Below the pieces are notes generated by a model. The model saw nothing but the letters and a program-made list of their open reading frames with translations. It ran no database searches and was not told the origin of the DNA. From the NCBI RefSeq assembly GCF_040270295.1, contig NZ_JBELOE010000217.1: 64,000 nucleotides of DNA, one strand, 5' to 3'. This stretch comes from Catenovulum sediminis (GTDB lineage Bacteria > Pseudomonadota > Gammaproteobacteria > Enterobacterales > Alteromonadaceae). The translations under genes were made by a program, and so were the position numbers. This document shows positions 9,564 through 17,195 of this stretch, one piece after another (position 1 is the first letter of the stretch; every line of letters starts with the position of its first letter).

Positions 9564-11629
9564 TCGTCATCTCCAAGCAAGTCTTCAATTGATGGTAGCT
9601 TGTATTTTTTCTTTTTCTTGCCTGTTTTAAATTCTATTACTTCAGCTTGTGATTTTGCTTCTCCAGAGACTTTTTCAGATAAAGTTTCAACAGTTCTTGC
9701 TCTCTCTAGCTTTTTTTCTTCTTTCTTATTAGATTTTATACCTTTTAGCCTTTGGGAGTTCGATTGCTTAGGCTTATTCTGTTTAACTTTTTTCTGCTGA
9801 GCTTCTAATTCATTTTGCAGCTCTAACTCTGTATCCAATGCGTCTTGCTCTACTTGCTTTGATACCTTGCTTTTAATCGAATTTAAAAATGATACTTCTG
9901 GAAAAGACAGTGAACGAAATCGACGACTGCGATCTGCCAACTTGCATACCCAATAGTTCTCATAGTCACCTTTAAAACGCATATAAATTTCATCAACACA
10001 TCTTGGATCAAATGAAACGATGACTGATGCTGGTCTTCCCGTTTCACCTGTTCTATCGAACCACCCAGCTTTTACAGCATCTGCTGATGTATAAAATATT
10101 CCTCTAAATTTTATCCCTTTATCTGATACAGTTGCCTTGGATTGAGGGAGTAAATTTAGCTTAATATAATTTTCTTCTTTAAATCGAAGGCGACCCGTGC
10201 GATTTTTAATCCCCCAATTCCAGAGCTGTATAGGTACAGAGGGTAAGTCCATTGGCATATCACGAGCAAAGTCATAGCCTTCGACTTCAAGCGCGTTATT
10301 ACGATGCAAAATAATACGAATAATCATTCTGGTAAATTGTTTTAAATTTAAATTGGCATCTAATTCGTAGCGATGTCCCAACCGCTTTTTCCCATTAACG
10401 GGTTCAACAATACCGTCAGCGTATGGCTTAAAGCTAGTTTGGATTGTATTGAAACTTCTTTCAACACCGCCTTTATCGCTGCCCATATACGATCTTGAAT
10501 TGGATAGCTGAATATTAAGTGCATTAACTAGTGCGTCTGCTTGGTTACCTAACAATTCTCCTTTGTCAGCCATCATACCAGCGGGTATACCTACGCTTGG
10601 CCAATCAGCGCTGTTAATATCAACGCCGAATTCTTTGCAAAATTCGACTTTATCGCAGAATGCATTCCTCATTGCCATTGTTGCAGTAACCCAAGAAGCC
10701 GATTCAAACCCAACATACATGCCTACGACCATTCGACTAAATACATCTTTAACTAAATAAAGAGTCGGGCGCCCAACAATTAGATCAGGATCTAATTCTG
10801 AAACTAAATAAATGTCGACAATAGTTGCGTCAATTTCGTAGCGGCCACCAGGGCCAATATTCAGGTTAGTAGAGGTACTATTTATAGGTCTAATATCGTT
10901 GTCATATATTTTTTGTGGTGTTCTAACTTTAATTACCTGACTTTTAGAATAATTTTTATAATAAAAATAGTAAAACTGATGTTTTGTTGGTGCTTGTTTT
11001 TTCGGTATTTTGGGATAGTTTGATAAAAACATCCCATAAAATTTCACGTATGTTTTTGCTAACGTCATTTCTTTTTTTGTAAAGTAGTGACCTTCAATGG
11101 CTAGCTCAAAAAGGCGACAAATTTCATCTGTTACGGGAATTCCCTGACTTCCATCCTTAATCTTTCTACCTACTTTTTTACCACCTGACCGTCGTAATTT
11201 TCCTCTTGCACCAGAATTATGGTAGTTAGCTAACAGAGCATTTGGTGTCATGCCTTGCTGAAAATACTTCCTTAACTGTCGAACGTAATAAATCCTTGGA
11301 TGTTCACCATTATTTGCTGTTTCTGAAAGTAACTTATTCCTAGCAGATTTATTGAATATGCCTGGAACCTGTTCAATTAAAGGCGATATAGCTTGGTAAG
11401 CCTCATCTCTTTTTTGAATCGTGCTTTCACTTAATACAGAGGGGGTATTGTAAGGCTCAGAAATAAATTCAATTTCCTCGTTTTCGTAGTAGTCATCAAA
11501 ATCCACTTGCGATATAAATTCAGGCCAAGCATTATTGTCTTTTAACTGCATAAGCCAATAATGATCAATTCCTTCATAAATAATACGAAATAACTTACTC
11601 TCAAATTTAAAAACCCGATTAAGATACAT
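9560..11629 (-). CDS. tnsB: Tn7-like transposase TnsB (DDE integrase)
   Basis: The 689-residue protein binds the transposon ends and does the 3' strand cleavage and joining. The RNase H-like core shows D267 (in YEIDATIVD), D355 (in MMADKGELLG) and E390 (in KGGVERSF). This D-D-E spacing equals that of E. coli TnsB (273/361/396) within a few residues. The N-terminal 200 residues should carry the helix-turn-helix domains that read the end repeats, and the lysine-rich C-terminal tail is the usual TnsC contact. The start overlaps the tnsA end by 11 bases. All catalytic residues are present. Confidence 0.95.
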   Translation of the reverse strand: MYLNRVFKFESKLFRIIYEGIDHYWLMQLKDNNAWPEFISQVDFDDYYENEEIEFISEPYNTPSVLSESTIQKRDEAYQAISPLIEQVPGIFNKSARNKLLSETANNGEHPRIYYVRQLRKYFQQGMTPNALLANYHNSGARGKLRRSGGKKVGRKIKDGSQGIPVTDEICRLFELAIEGHYFTKKEMTLAKTYVKFYGMFLSNYPKIPKKQAPTKHQFYYFYYKNYSKSQVIKVRTPQKIYDNDIRPINSTSTNLNIGPGGRYEIDATIVDIYLVSELDPDLIVGRPTLYLVKDVFSRMVVGMYVGFESASWVTATMAMRNAFCDKVEFCKEFGVDINSADWPSVGIPAGMMADKGELLGNQADALVNALNIQLSNSRSYMGSDKGGVERSFNTIQTSFKPYADGIVEPVNGKKRLGHRYELDANLNLKQFTRMIIRIILHRNNALEVEGYDFARDMPMDLPSVPIQLWNWGIKNRTGRLRFKEENYIKLNLLPQSKATVSDKGIKFRGIFYTSADAVKAGWFDRTGETGRPASVIVSFDPRCVDEIYMRFKGDYENYWVCKLADRSRRFRSLSFPEVSFLNSIKSKVSKQVEQDALDTELELQNELEAQQKKVKQNKPKQSNSQRLKGIKSNKKEEKKLERARTVETLSEKVSGEAKSQAEVIEFKTGKKKKKYKLPSIEDLLGDDD

Positions 11630-12434
11630 ATGCTTGTTCCTGATACCGGTTTGGGTTTAACTTCAGATCTTCAGATATCAAGGCATAGTAAGGAGTTGAT
11701 AGTGAAACAAGAAATATTCGGTGAGCAATTCCATATCTCATTAAACTAATATGAAAACCTGGTTCAAGTTCATATAGATCGTCAAGACGACCACAGAGCT
11801 TGGTTAAAGCGACTGTTTTGTAATTGCTTATCCTATCCAGAAAATTAACTAAATCTGCATATTCGAATGTTTCAGACGCATTATCATCTAGACTCATAGC
11901 AGATCTTAACCACGCAATATTTTCTTTTATCGTATCCGAGATATCCTTTTCAGTGAAAATACGCCAGTCATAACCCTTTTGTTCCCAGTAGGCTTTTTCA
12001 ATTTGAAGTTTTTCAACAATTCTCTTTTTATTTAGATCGCTAGATGATTTAACCGCAATAGCGAGATTTTGACCGCAAAAAAAATCGACAAAAAGATCTG
12101 TAGTTACTATTGATAACTCACCTCGAATTTGGGGATGTCGTATACCCAGCTCTTTTGCTATAGATAATGAGTCATTTAAGGGAATAGGGAATTGTTCTCG
12201 AATATCCGAAGTTTTGGAATGCCAATCAAATACTATAAATGCTGAAAGCTCTATACCCGAGTGAAAATGATGAATTCTTTTTGCAACCCGGCTTTTAACG
12301 CGAATACTTTCACCTGAACCACTAAATTCACCGACTTTGATAAATGGAACATAATTTTCACCAGTACCTTTACCTCGTCCTTCTTCCAATCTTTTCTTGT
12401 CTTTATCATTTAATGGTTTATTTTCATCTGACAT
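11619..12434 (-). CDS. tnsA: Tn7-like endonuclease TnsA
   Basis: TnsA cuts the 5' strands at the transposon ends, allowing cut-and-paste movement with TnsB. With the start at the ATG at 12434 the protein has 271 residues, against 273 in E. coli. The restriction-enzyme-like active site aligns: E62 (HSGIELSAF), D113 (TTDLFVDF) and K129 (LAIAVKSS), matching E63, D114 and K132 of E. coli TnsA. A TTG six codons upstream (12452) is also open, but the ATG has a perfect GGAGG seven bases in front of it, so I chose the ATG. That ribosome binding site lies in the 3' arm of a terminator-like hairpin. Confidence 0.93.
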   Translation of the reverse strand: MSDENKPLNDKDKKRLEEGRGKGTGENYVPFIKVGEFSGSGESIRVKSRVAKRIHHFHSGIELSAFIVFDWHSKTSDIREQFPIPLNDSLSIAKELGIRHPQIRGELSIVTTDLFVDFFCGQNLAIAVKSSSDLNKKRIVEKLQIEKAYWEQKGYDWRIFTEKDISDTIKENIAWLRSAMSLDDNASETFEYADLVNFLDRISNYKTVALTKLCGRLDDLYELEPGFHISLMRYGIAHRIFLVSLSTPYYALISEDLKLNPNRYQEQAYVS

Positions 12435-12472
12435 AAAAAAGCCTCCAAGCAAACTGAGAATACTTGAAGGCT
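12435..12472 (-). terminator. Terminator-like hairpin overlapping the tnsA ribosome binding site
   Basis: In minus-strand RNA a 10-bp stem (AGCCUUCAAG with CUUGGAGGCU, one G-U pair) with a 13-nt loop is followed directly by six U and then the tnsA AUG. The 3' arm contains the GGAGG ribosome binding site. It could stop read-through from glmS and also mask tnsA translation. Confidence 0.7.
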
Positions 12473-12480
12473 ATATTTAG

Positions 12481-12547
12481 ATCAAACTTTAATACAAGAA
12501 ATAATTTTTGATCAAACTTTAATGCAAAAATCAAACTTTAATACAAG
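12481..12547. repeat. Three TnsB-type binding repeats at the transposon end
   Basis: Three copies of ATCAAACTTTAATACAAG lie at 12481-12498, 12511-12528 (ending ATGCAAA) and 12530-12547. The outermost ends 6 bp from the transposon terminus. Spacing is 30 and 19 bp. Their position inside the terminal TGTGG fits TnsB sites; they resemble nothing in the flanking genes. Confidence 0.85.
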
Positions 12548-12553
12548 GCCACA

Positions 12554-12578
12554 AGTCCTATTAAATAAGCAACTCTTG
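12554..12578. other. attTn7 insertion point, 25 bp between glmS stop and transposon end
   Basis: Exactly 25 bp separate the glmS stop codon (12579-12581) and the terminal base of the element (12553). This is the spacing produced by TnsD, which binds the 3' end of glmS. The first five bases, AGTCC, should be the duplicated target. Confidence 0.85.
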
Positions 12579-14408
12579 TTACTCAACCGTCACTGATTTT
12601 GCTAAGTTTCTAGGTTGGTCTACATCTGTCCCTTTAATCACGGCAACGTGATAAGACAACAATTGCAGCGGTATGGTGTAAACAATCGGCGCGACAATAT
12701 CTTCGGTTGGTACAACATTAATCACGCGCTGCGTTTCGTCACTTTGGAATTTGGCATCTTTATCTGCAAATACATATAAGATACTACCTCGTGCGCGTAC
12801 TTCTTCCACGTTTGAGTGTAGCTTTTCTAATAATTCATTATTAGGTGCCACCACAATTACCGGCATTTCTGCATCAATCAAGGCGATTGGGCCGTGTTTT
12901 AGTTCACCTGCGGCATACGCTTCTGCGTGAATGTACGAGATTTCTTTTAGCTTTAATGCACCTTCCATTGCGATTGGGTATTGGTCACCCCGACCTAAGA
13001 ACAAGGCATGGTGTTTGTCTGCAAATTCTTCGGCTAAATCTTCAATTTCAGAGTTTGCTAATAATGCTTGCTCTATTTTGCCCGGCAATTGCATAAGCGC
13101 AGCGCAGATAGCTTGTTCTGCTTCGCTGGCTAACGCTTTGTGTTTACCTAAGGTTAATACCAATATTAATAACGACACTAACTGAGTGGTAAAGGCTTTA
13201 GTTGAAGCAACCCCAATCTCAGTGCCGGCGCGGGTCATAAAGTTAAAGTCTGACTCACGAACCAGTGACGAGCCCATTACATTACAGATGGTTAATGAAG
13301 ATAAATAACCCTGCTCTTGTGCTAATCGAAGTGCGGCTAAGGTGTCTGCGGTTTCACCCGATTGCGAAATAGAAACAAACAAACTCCCTTCGTGTACGTA
13401 AAATTTGCGGTATCTGAATTCTGAAGCAATTTCGACACTACAGCTAACACCTGCGTATTGTTCAAACCAGTATTTAGCCACCATACCAGCATGATAACTG
13501 GTACCACAGGCAACTATAGTGACGTTTTTAATTTGTGGCACCATCTCTTCAAAGCCGTTACCAAAAATGCCTTTTTCGACGCCTGTAGATGTCAAACGAC
13601 CTTCTAACGTTTGGCGTACGCATGTAGGTTGCTCGTAGATTTCTTTCATCATGTAATGGCGATATTCGCCTTTGTCTGCTGAATCGGCTTTTGCATCGAC
13701 CAAGTTCACTTTGCGCTCGACTTTTGCGCCGGTTTTATCAAAAATTTCAATTTCTTTACGGCTGATGCGTGCCACGTCACCTTCTTCAAGATAAATAAAA
13801 CGACTGGTGACTGGCAATAATGCCAATTGATCAGATGCAACAAAATTTTCGCCAATCCCTAAACCAATAACCAACGGGCTACCAGAGCGTGCAACAACCA
13901 TTTCATCTTGATTTTGTTTGTCGATAATGGCGGTGCCGTATGCGCCTGTTACGGTTTTAGCCGCTTTTTGTACCGCTTCTAATAAGCTTAAACCTTGGTC
14001 GATAAATTGATGAATTAGGTGGGTTAATACTTCTGTATCTGTGTCTGACTGAAATCCGTAACCAGATGCTTGCAGATCTGCTTTTAGTTCTTTGTAGTTT
14101 TCGATAATGCCATTGTGTACAACTGCAATGCGCTCGTTGGATAAATGCGGGTGCGCGTTGCGTTCGGTTGGTTCACCATGCGTTGCCCAGCGCGTGTGTG
14201 CGATACCGGTTCCGCCACCGATAAAGTTTTCTGCAACACTGTCCGCTAAGTTTTTAACTTTACCAACTCGACGTATGCGTTGTAATTCACCATTTTGAAT
14301 AACCGCTAAACCCGCTGAATCGTATCCGCGGTATTCTAAACGGCGCAAACCTTCTAATAAAATTTCGGCTACATCACGCTGTGCAACTGCACCTACTATT
14401 CCACACAT
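12579..14408 (-). CDS. glmS: Glutamine-fructose-6-phosphate aminotransferase (isomerising)
   Basis: GlmS makes glucosamine-6-phosphate from fructose-6-phosphate and glutamine, the entry step to UDP-GlcNAc for peptidoglycan and LPS. The 609-residue protein is full length. It has Cys2 as the N-terminal nucleophile (MCGIVGAV), a class II glutaminase domain to about residue 240, two SIS sugar-isomerase domains (for example ACGTSYHAG and SQSGETADT) and the conserved end LAKSVTVE. Its 3' end is the TnsD recognition site, and the Tn7-like element sits directly behind it. The DeoR-type gene lies 11 bp upstream on the same strand, so the two are probably cotranscribed. No glmS ribozyme is seen. Confidence 0.98.
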   Translation of the reverse strand: MCGIVGAVAQRDVAEILLEGLRRLEYRGYDSAGLAVIQNGELQRIRRVGKVKNLADSVAENFIGGGTGIAHTRWATHGEPTERNAHPHLSNERIAVVHNGIIENYKELKADLQASGYGFQSDTDTEVLTHLIHQFIDQGLSLLEAVQKAAKTVTGAYGTAIIDKQNQDEMVVARSGSPLVIGLGIGENFVASDQLALLPVTSRFIYLEEGDVARISRKEIEIFDKTGAKVERKVNLVDAKADSADKGEYRHYMMKEIYEQPTCVRQTLEGRLTSTGVEKGIFGNGFEEMVPQIKNVTIVACGTSYHAGMVAKYWFEQYAGVSCSVEIASEFRYRKFYVHEGSLFVSISQSGETADTLAALRLAQEQGYLSSLTICNVMGSSLVRESDFNFMTRAGTEIGVASTKAFTTQLVSLLILVLTLGKHKALASEAEQAICAALMQLPGKIEQALLANSEIEDLAEEFADKHHALFLGRGDQYPIAMEGALKLKEISYIHAEAYAAGELKHGPIALIDAEMPVIVVAPNNELLEKLHSNVEEVRARGSILYVFADKDAKFQSDETQRVINVVPTEDIVAPIVYTIPLQLLSYHVAVIKGTDVDQPRNLAKSVTVE

Positions 14409-14419
14409 TATCTTATTTC

Positions 14420-15196
14420 CTATTTATCTGTTGTTTGCTGTGCCACGACGACGTTGACACCCATTTTTTCAATTTGTTGAATGGCTTCTTGCTGAATACC
14501 ATTGTCCGTTACTAAGGTTGTAATTTGTTGCCAAGTTAATTCTAAATTAGGAATTCGCCGGCCAATTTTGTCTGACTCTATCATCACGATCACTTCGCGT
14601 GCTTGCTCTGCCATCACACGGCTTAAGCCAATCAATTCATTAAAGGTAGTTGTTCCGCGGGCTAAATCAATGCCATCAGCACCTATATACAGTTGGTCAA
14701 AGTCATATGAACGTAAAACTTGCTCGGCAACTTGTCCTTGAAAAGATTCTGAATGCGGATCCCAGGTGCCGCCTGTCATTAATATGGTGGGTTCATGTTC
14801 GAGTTCACGTAATTGGTTGGCGACTTGCAGGGCATTTGTCATCACAACTAAACCATTTTTTTGGTTTAAATGCGCGATTAAACTCGCTGTAGTGCGGCCA
14901 CTGTCGATGATGATGCGGTTATGATCGCGTATTAACTGGGCGGCTTGTTCACCAATCGCTTGTTTGGCTGCTGATACTGTTTTTTCAGCATCGGAAATCA
15001 CTTCTTGCGGTAAAGGAACCGCGCCACCATAGCGGCGCAGCAACAAACCACTTTTTTCAAGCTCGGCTAAATCTTTGCGGATCGTCACAACTGAAGTGGC
15101 AAATTGCTCGGCTAATGCATCAACCGTAACTTCACCCGTTTCACTGAGTTGCTGAACGATTTTATGGCGTCTTTGTTGAGTATTTCGTTTCGACAA
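14420..15196 (-). CDS. DeoR-family transcriptional regulator next to glmS
   Basis: This is a DeoR/GlpR-type repressor with an N-terminal winged helix (VDALAEQFATSVVTIRKDLAELEKSGLLLRRYGG, quoted in parts: VTIRKDLAELEKSG and LLRRYGGA) and a C-terminal sugar-phosphate sensing domain (IDSGRTTASL, GADGID). Its place directly upstream of glmS suggests control of amino-sugar synthesis by a sugar phosphate. The frame is open to a TTG at 15253 (277 residues), but I prefer the TTG at 15196 (258 residues). That gives the usual family length and removes a Lys-rich stretch lying over the putative operators. No ATG is available and no ribosome binding site is convincing, so the start remains uncertain. Confidence 0.85.
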   Translation of the reverse strand: MSKRNTQQRRHKIVQQLSETGEVTVDALAEQFATSVVTIRKDLAELEKSGLLLRRYGGAVPLPQEVISDAEKTVSAAKQAIGEQAAQLIRDHNRIIIDSGRTTASLIAHLNQKNGLVVMTNALQVANQLRELEHEPTILMTGGTWDPHSESFQGQVAEQVLRSYDFDQLYIGADGIDLARGTTTFNELIGLSRVMAEQAREVIVMIESDKIGRRIPNLELTWQQITTLVTDNGIQQEAIQQIEKMGVNVVVAQQTTDK

Positions 15197-15231
15197 AATT
15201 TCGTTTTTCTTGTTTTTAAGTTTCGTTTCGA
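15183..15231. promoter_or_regulatory. Probable DeoR-type operator: three TTTCGTTT repeats
   Basis: TTTCGTTT occurs at 15183-15190, 15199-15206 and 15221-15228; the outer two extend to TTTCGTTTCGA. DeoR/GlpR-family proteins commonly bind TTCG-containing repeats, and these lie at the start of the regulator gene, so autoregulation of the regulator-glmS unit is likely. Confidence 0.55.
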
Positions 15232-15435
15232 AAGATACGCGGTATTTAAACAAAGAAAATCGAAAGGGGCAAGTTAAAATGTTTGCCGTTAAAAATTATG
15301 TGAAGTGGCATCAAATTAACTGTTAATTATATTTTTTGTCTACTCCTCTTCAATATGAAAAACAATACACAATGGCGCTATCAACACAAGGACGAACTTT
15401 TGACCACTTAAAATTAAATTTATAAATATATATGT

Positions 15436-15464
15436 TTGACAGCTGTTTAATTCTTGACTAGCAT
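15436..15464 (+). promoter_or_regulatory. Promoter of the RiPP precursor operon
   Basis: A perfect -35 TTGACA (15436-15441), a 17-bp spacer and a -10 TAGCAT (15459-15464) stand 39 bp upstream of the first precursor gene. That gene has a good AAGGA (15492-15496) seven bases before its ATG. This is the strongest sigma-70-like promoter seen in the cluster, fitting high expression of a precursor. Confidence 0.65.
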
Positions 15465-15503
15465 AACTTTGAATATCATTTACTCTAAGTTAAGGAAAAG
15501 TCA

Positions 15504-15824
15504 ATGAGTGTCGAACAATTAAAAGAATTCAGCAAGAAAGTAGTGGAAGAGGAGTCTTTAAAGGCAGAAGTAAAAGCAATCGGCCTTGAAGATGTTGACG
15601 GGCTGGCTGAGTTAGCTCGTAAGAATGGCTACCAAGTCGAAGCGACAGATTTTCAAACTTTGGCAAGTGAAGTGGGGAGCAACGAAGAGCTTAGCGATGA
15701 TGATTTAGAGCAAGTCTCTGGTGGTATTGTAACTGCACTAGCAGCCGCAGTCGTAGGGGCAGCAGCAGGGGTTGTATCAGCAGGTTCGGCTGTAGCATCA
15801 ACAACCACAGGAAGTGGCTGGTAA
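15504..15824 (+). CDS. Nif11-type leader RiPP precursor peptide 1
   Basis: The 106-residue precursor has a Nif11-like leader (residues 1-74). The leader is acidic and helical (start MSVEQLKEFSKKVV) and ends ELSDDDLEQVSGG, a double-glycine site for a C39 peptidase. The 32-residue core starts IVTALAAAVVG and ends STTTGSGW. It has no Cys, no Asp/Glu/Lys/Arg, and is mainly Ala, Val, Gly, Ser and Thr. Lanthionines and Cys-derived azoles are therefore impossible. The core suits epimerisation, backbone thioamidation and change at the single C-terminal Trp. A strong promoter and ribosome binding site precede it. The mature product is presumably exported by the C39 transporter encoded at 29961-32141. 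Confidence 0.9.
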   Translation: MSVEQLKEFSKKVVEEESLKAEVKAIGLEDVDGLAELARKNGYQVEATDFQTLASEVGSNEELSDDDLEQVSGGIVTALAAAVVGAAAGVVSAGSAVASTTTGSGW

Positions 15825-15837
15825 TCTCACTATTATT

Positions 15838-15896
15838 TTTGACTTTAATTATATTCGCCAGCGAGCCGTAAATTGGTTAATGTGATTAAAGTCAAA
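15838..15896 (+). repeat. 12-bp perfect inverted repeat between the two precursor genes
   Basis: TTTGACTTTAAT (15838-15849) pairs perfectly with ATTAAAGTCAAA (15885-15896) across 35 nt. In RNA it forms a stable stem-loop just after the first precursor and before the second one's ribosome binding site. It may protect or process the mRNA to set precursor levels, or be an operator. No U-run follows, so it is not a classical terminator. Confidence 0.6.
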
Positions 15897-15929
15897 TTCT
15901 AAATAGCATTTAACAAAACAGGGTATGTT

Positions 15930-16250
15930 ATGAGTGTTGAAAACCTAAAAGAATTTAGTAAAAACGTTGTCGAAGATGAGACGCTAAAAAAGAAAGTTAA
16001 AGCGATAGGATTAGAAGATGTTGAAGGACTGGCAGAGCTAGCTCGCCAAAATGGCTATCAGGTCGAAGCAATTGACTTTCAAACGTTAGCAGCCGAAGTG
16101 GGAACAAACGAAGAATTAAGCGATGATGATTTAGAGCAAGTATCCGGCGGGATTGTGACTGCATTAGCAGCTGCGGTTGCAGGGGCTGCTGTTGGTGTGG
16201 GTACTGCTGCGACAGCGGTTACGTCAACTACCTCTGGTTCAGGCTGGTAA
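15930..16250 (+). CDS. Nif11-type leader RiPP precursor peptide 2
   Basis: This is a 106-residue twin of the first precursor. The leader is nearly identical (same length, same ELSDDDLEQVSGG cleavage region). The 32-residue core again starts IVTALAAAV and ends SGSGW. Core differences are conservative swaps such as Val/Ala, Ser/Thr and Gly/Ala, so both are probably substrates of the same enzymes. Residues kept in both cores include the first nine, GAA at 11-13, GV at 15-16, AV at 22-23, STT at 25-27 and GSGW at 29-32. It lies 105 bp after precursor 1 and 9 bp before the M23 peptidase gene. The pair looks like a recent tandem duplication. Confidence 0.9.
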   Translation: MSVENLKEFSKNVVEDETLKKKVKAIGLEDVEGLAELARQNGYQVEAIDFQTLAAEVGTNEELSDDDLEQVSGGIVTALAAAVAGAAVGVGTAATAVTSTTSGSGW

Positions 16251-16259
16251 CTATTTTTA

Positions 16260-17195
16260 GTGACCATTGTTATTTTTTGTTTGTATATTGTTCTACCAAT
16301 ATACCTGCTTGCCACTTTATTTAGCCCACAAATTGTTCGCTTTGAACAACATTTTTTTCAGTGTATTTTTGTAACACTTTTTATTTTTTATATAAAAAAC
16401 ACTGGTAGCTGGGCTAGTTTCGGTACATATTGGCCAAACATATTCCTACTAGTTGCCCTTCTAGCATGGGGTAAATTCTTCTACGCGTTTGGTTCATCTA
16501 TTGACTGGAAGCTAAATTTAATTGTTTTTAATAAAGCTTTTCTGATTAAACTCACCTTTATATTTTCCTCCGCTGTCGCTTTACTAGTTTATCTATCATT
16601 TAACACCAAAAATGATGGCGTCCATCTCGAATTCCCATTAAAAAATGGTCATTACTGGGTTGTGCAAGGTGGTGATTTCAAACTAATTAATCATCACTAT
16701 CCATTTATGGGTCAACGCTTTGGATTAGATATTGTAAAACTGAGTAATTACTATACGGCATTTCACAGCCCCTTTTCTGAAACACTAAGCAACTATGCTA
16801 TTTTCGATGAAGAAGTTTATGCGCCATGCAGTGGTGAAATACTAAAGGTAGAAAATAACTTAATTGATAATGCTATACCGGATAAAAATATCGACAAACC
16901 AATGGGTAACAATATAGTACTGTATTGTGATGGTGTAACCATTGTACTGGCTCACCTAAAACAACATAGCGTGCTTTATAAAAAGGGCGACGTTGTGAAA
17001 AAAAATACATTAGTTGCCCGAGTTGGGAACTCAGGCAACTCTAGTGAACCACATTTACATATTCATGCCTTAAAAGGCAAGCATACACAGGAAGCTGACT
17101 TACTGGTCGACGGAGAAGGTATACCAATATACTTTCAAGATAAACGGCTTAAAAGGAACTCTAGCGTAATTTTAAACAATGAAAATAAACAATAA
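16260..17195 (+). CDS. Membrane-anchored M23-type peptidase in the precursor operon
   Basis: The 311-residue protein begins with three or four membrane segments (about 2-22, 34-46, 58-76, 93-113). It ends in an M23/LytM-like domain in the periplasm. Visible metal-site residues are D157 in RFGLDIV, H232 in LAHL and HLH at 265-267. The first zinc-ligand His, expected four residues before D157, is Arg153 here, so the ligand may come from the nearby HH at 145-146 or the enzyme may be altered. It starts with GTG 9 bp after precursor 2 and overlaps idi by 17 bp. Possible roles are trimming the exported peptide, opening the wall for the export machine, or immunity. None is proven. Confidence 0.75.
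   Translation: MTIVIFCLYIVLPIYLLATLFSPQIVRFEQHFFQCIFVTLFIFYIKNTGSWASFGTYWPNIFLLVALLAWGKFFYAFGSSIDWKLNLIVFNKAFLIKLTFIFSSAVALLVYLSFNTKNDGVHLEFPLKNGHYWVVQGGDFKLINHHYPFMGQRFGLDIVKLSNYYTAFHSPFSETLSNYAIFDEEVYAPCSGEILKVENNLIDNAIPDKNIDKPMGNNIVLYCDGVTIVLAHLKQHSVLYKKGDVVKKNTLVARVGNSGNSSEPHLHIHALKGKHTQEADLLVDGEGIPIYFQDKRLKRNSSVILNNENKQ

Larger units (their letters stand above)
1..12553 (-). mobile_element. Tn7-like transposon, tnsABC end and defence cargo (continues past left edge)
   Basis: One end is visible. Read on the minus strand it begins TGTGGCCTTGTAT at 12553, matching the TGTGG terminus of Tn7, and lies 25 bp beyond the glmS stop codon, the canonical TnsD-directed insertion point. Three TnsB-type repeats follow, then tnsA, tnsB and tnsC, then the cargo: a type I restriction-modification operon and a STAND ATPase. 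No second end and no tnsD or tniQ gene is seen, so the element must run out of the window on the left. The expected 5-bp target duplication next to this end would be AGTCC (12554-12558); the partner copy is not in the window. Confidence 0.88.

Noticed and set aside
12452..12578. glmS ribozyme or riboswitch near glmS
   Set aside because: That element occurs upstream of glmS in Gram-positive bacteria; here the space downstream is the transposon end and the space upstream is 11 bp.
15839..15867. TTGACT before precursor 2 as an internal promoter
   Set aside because: No -10 box stands at the right distance; the hexamer belongs to the 12-bp inverted repeat.
15504..16250. Class II lanthipeptide precursors
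   Set aside because: Nif11 leaders can serve LanM enzymes, but the cores have no Cys and no lanthionine synthetase is in the window.
16079..16315. Minus-strand ORF of 78 residues across precursor 2
   Set aside because: Its residues mirror the Ala/Thr-rich core of the precursor on the other strand; it has no ribosome binding site and no family look.
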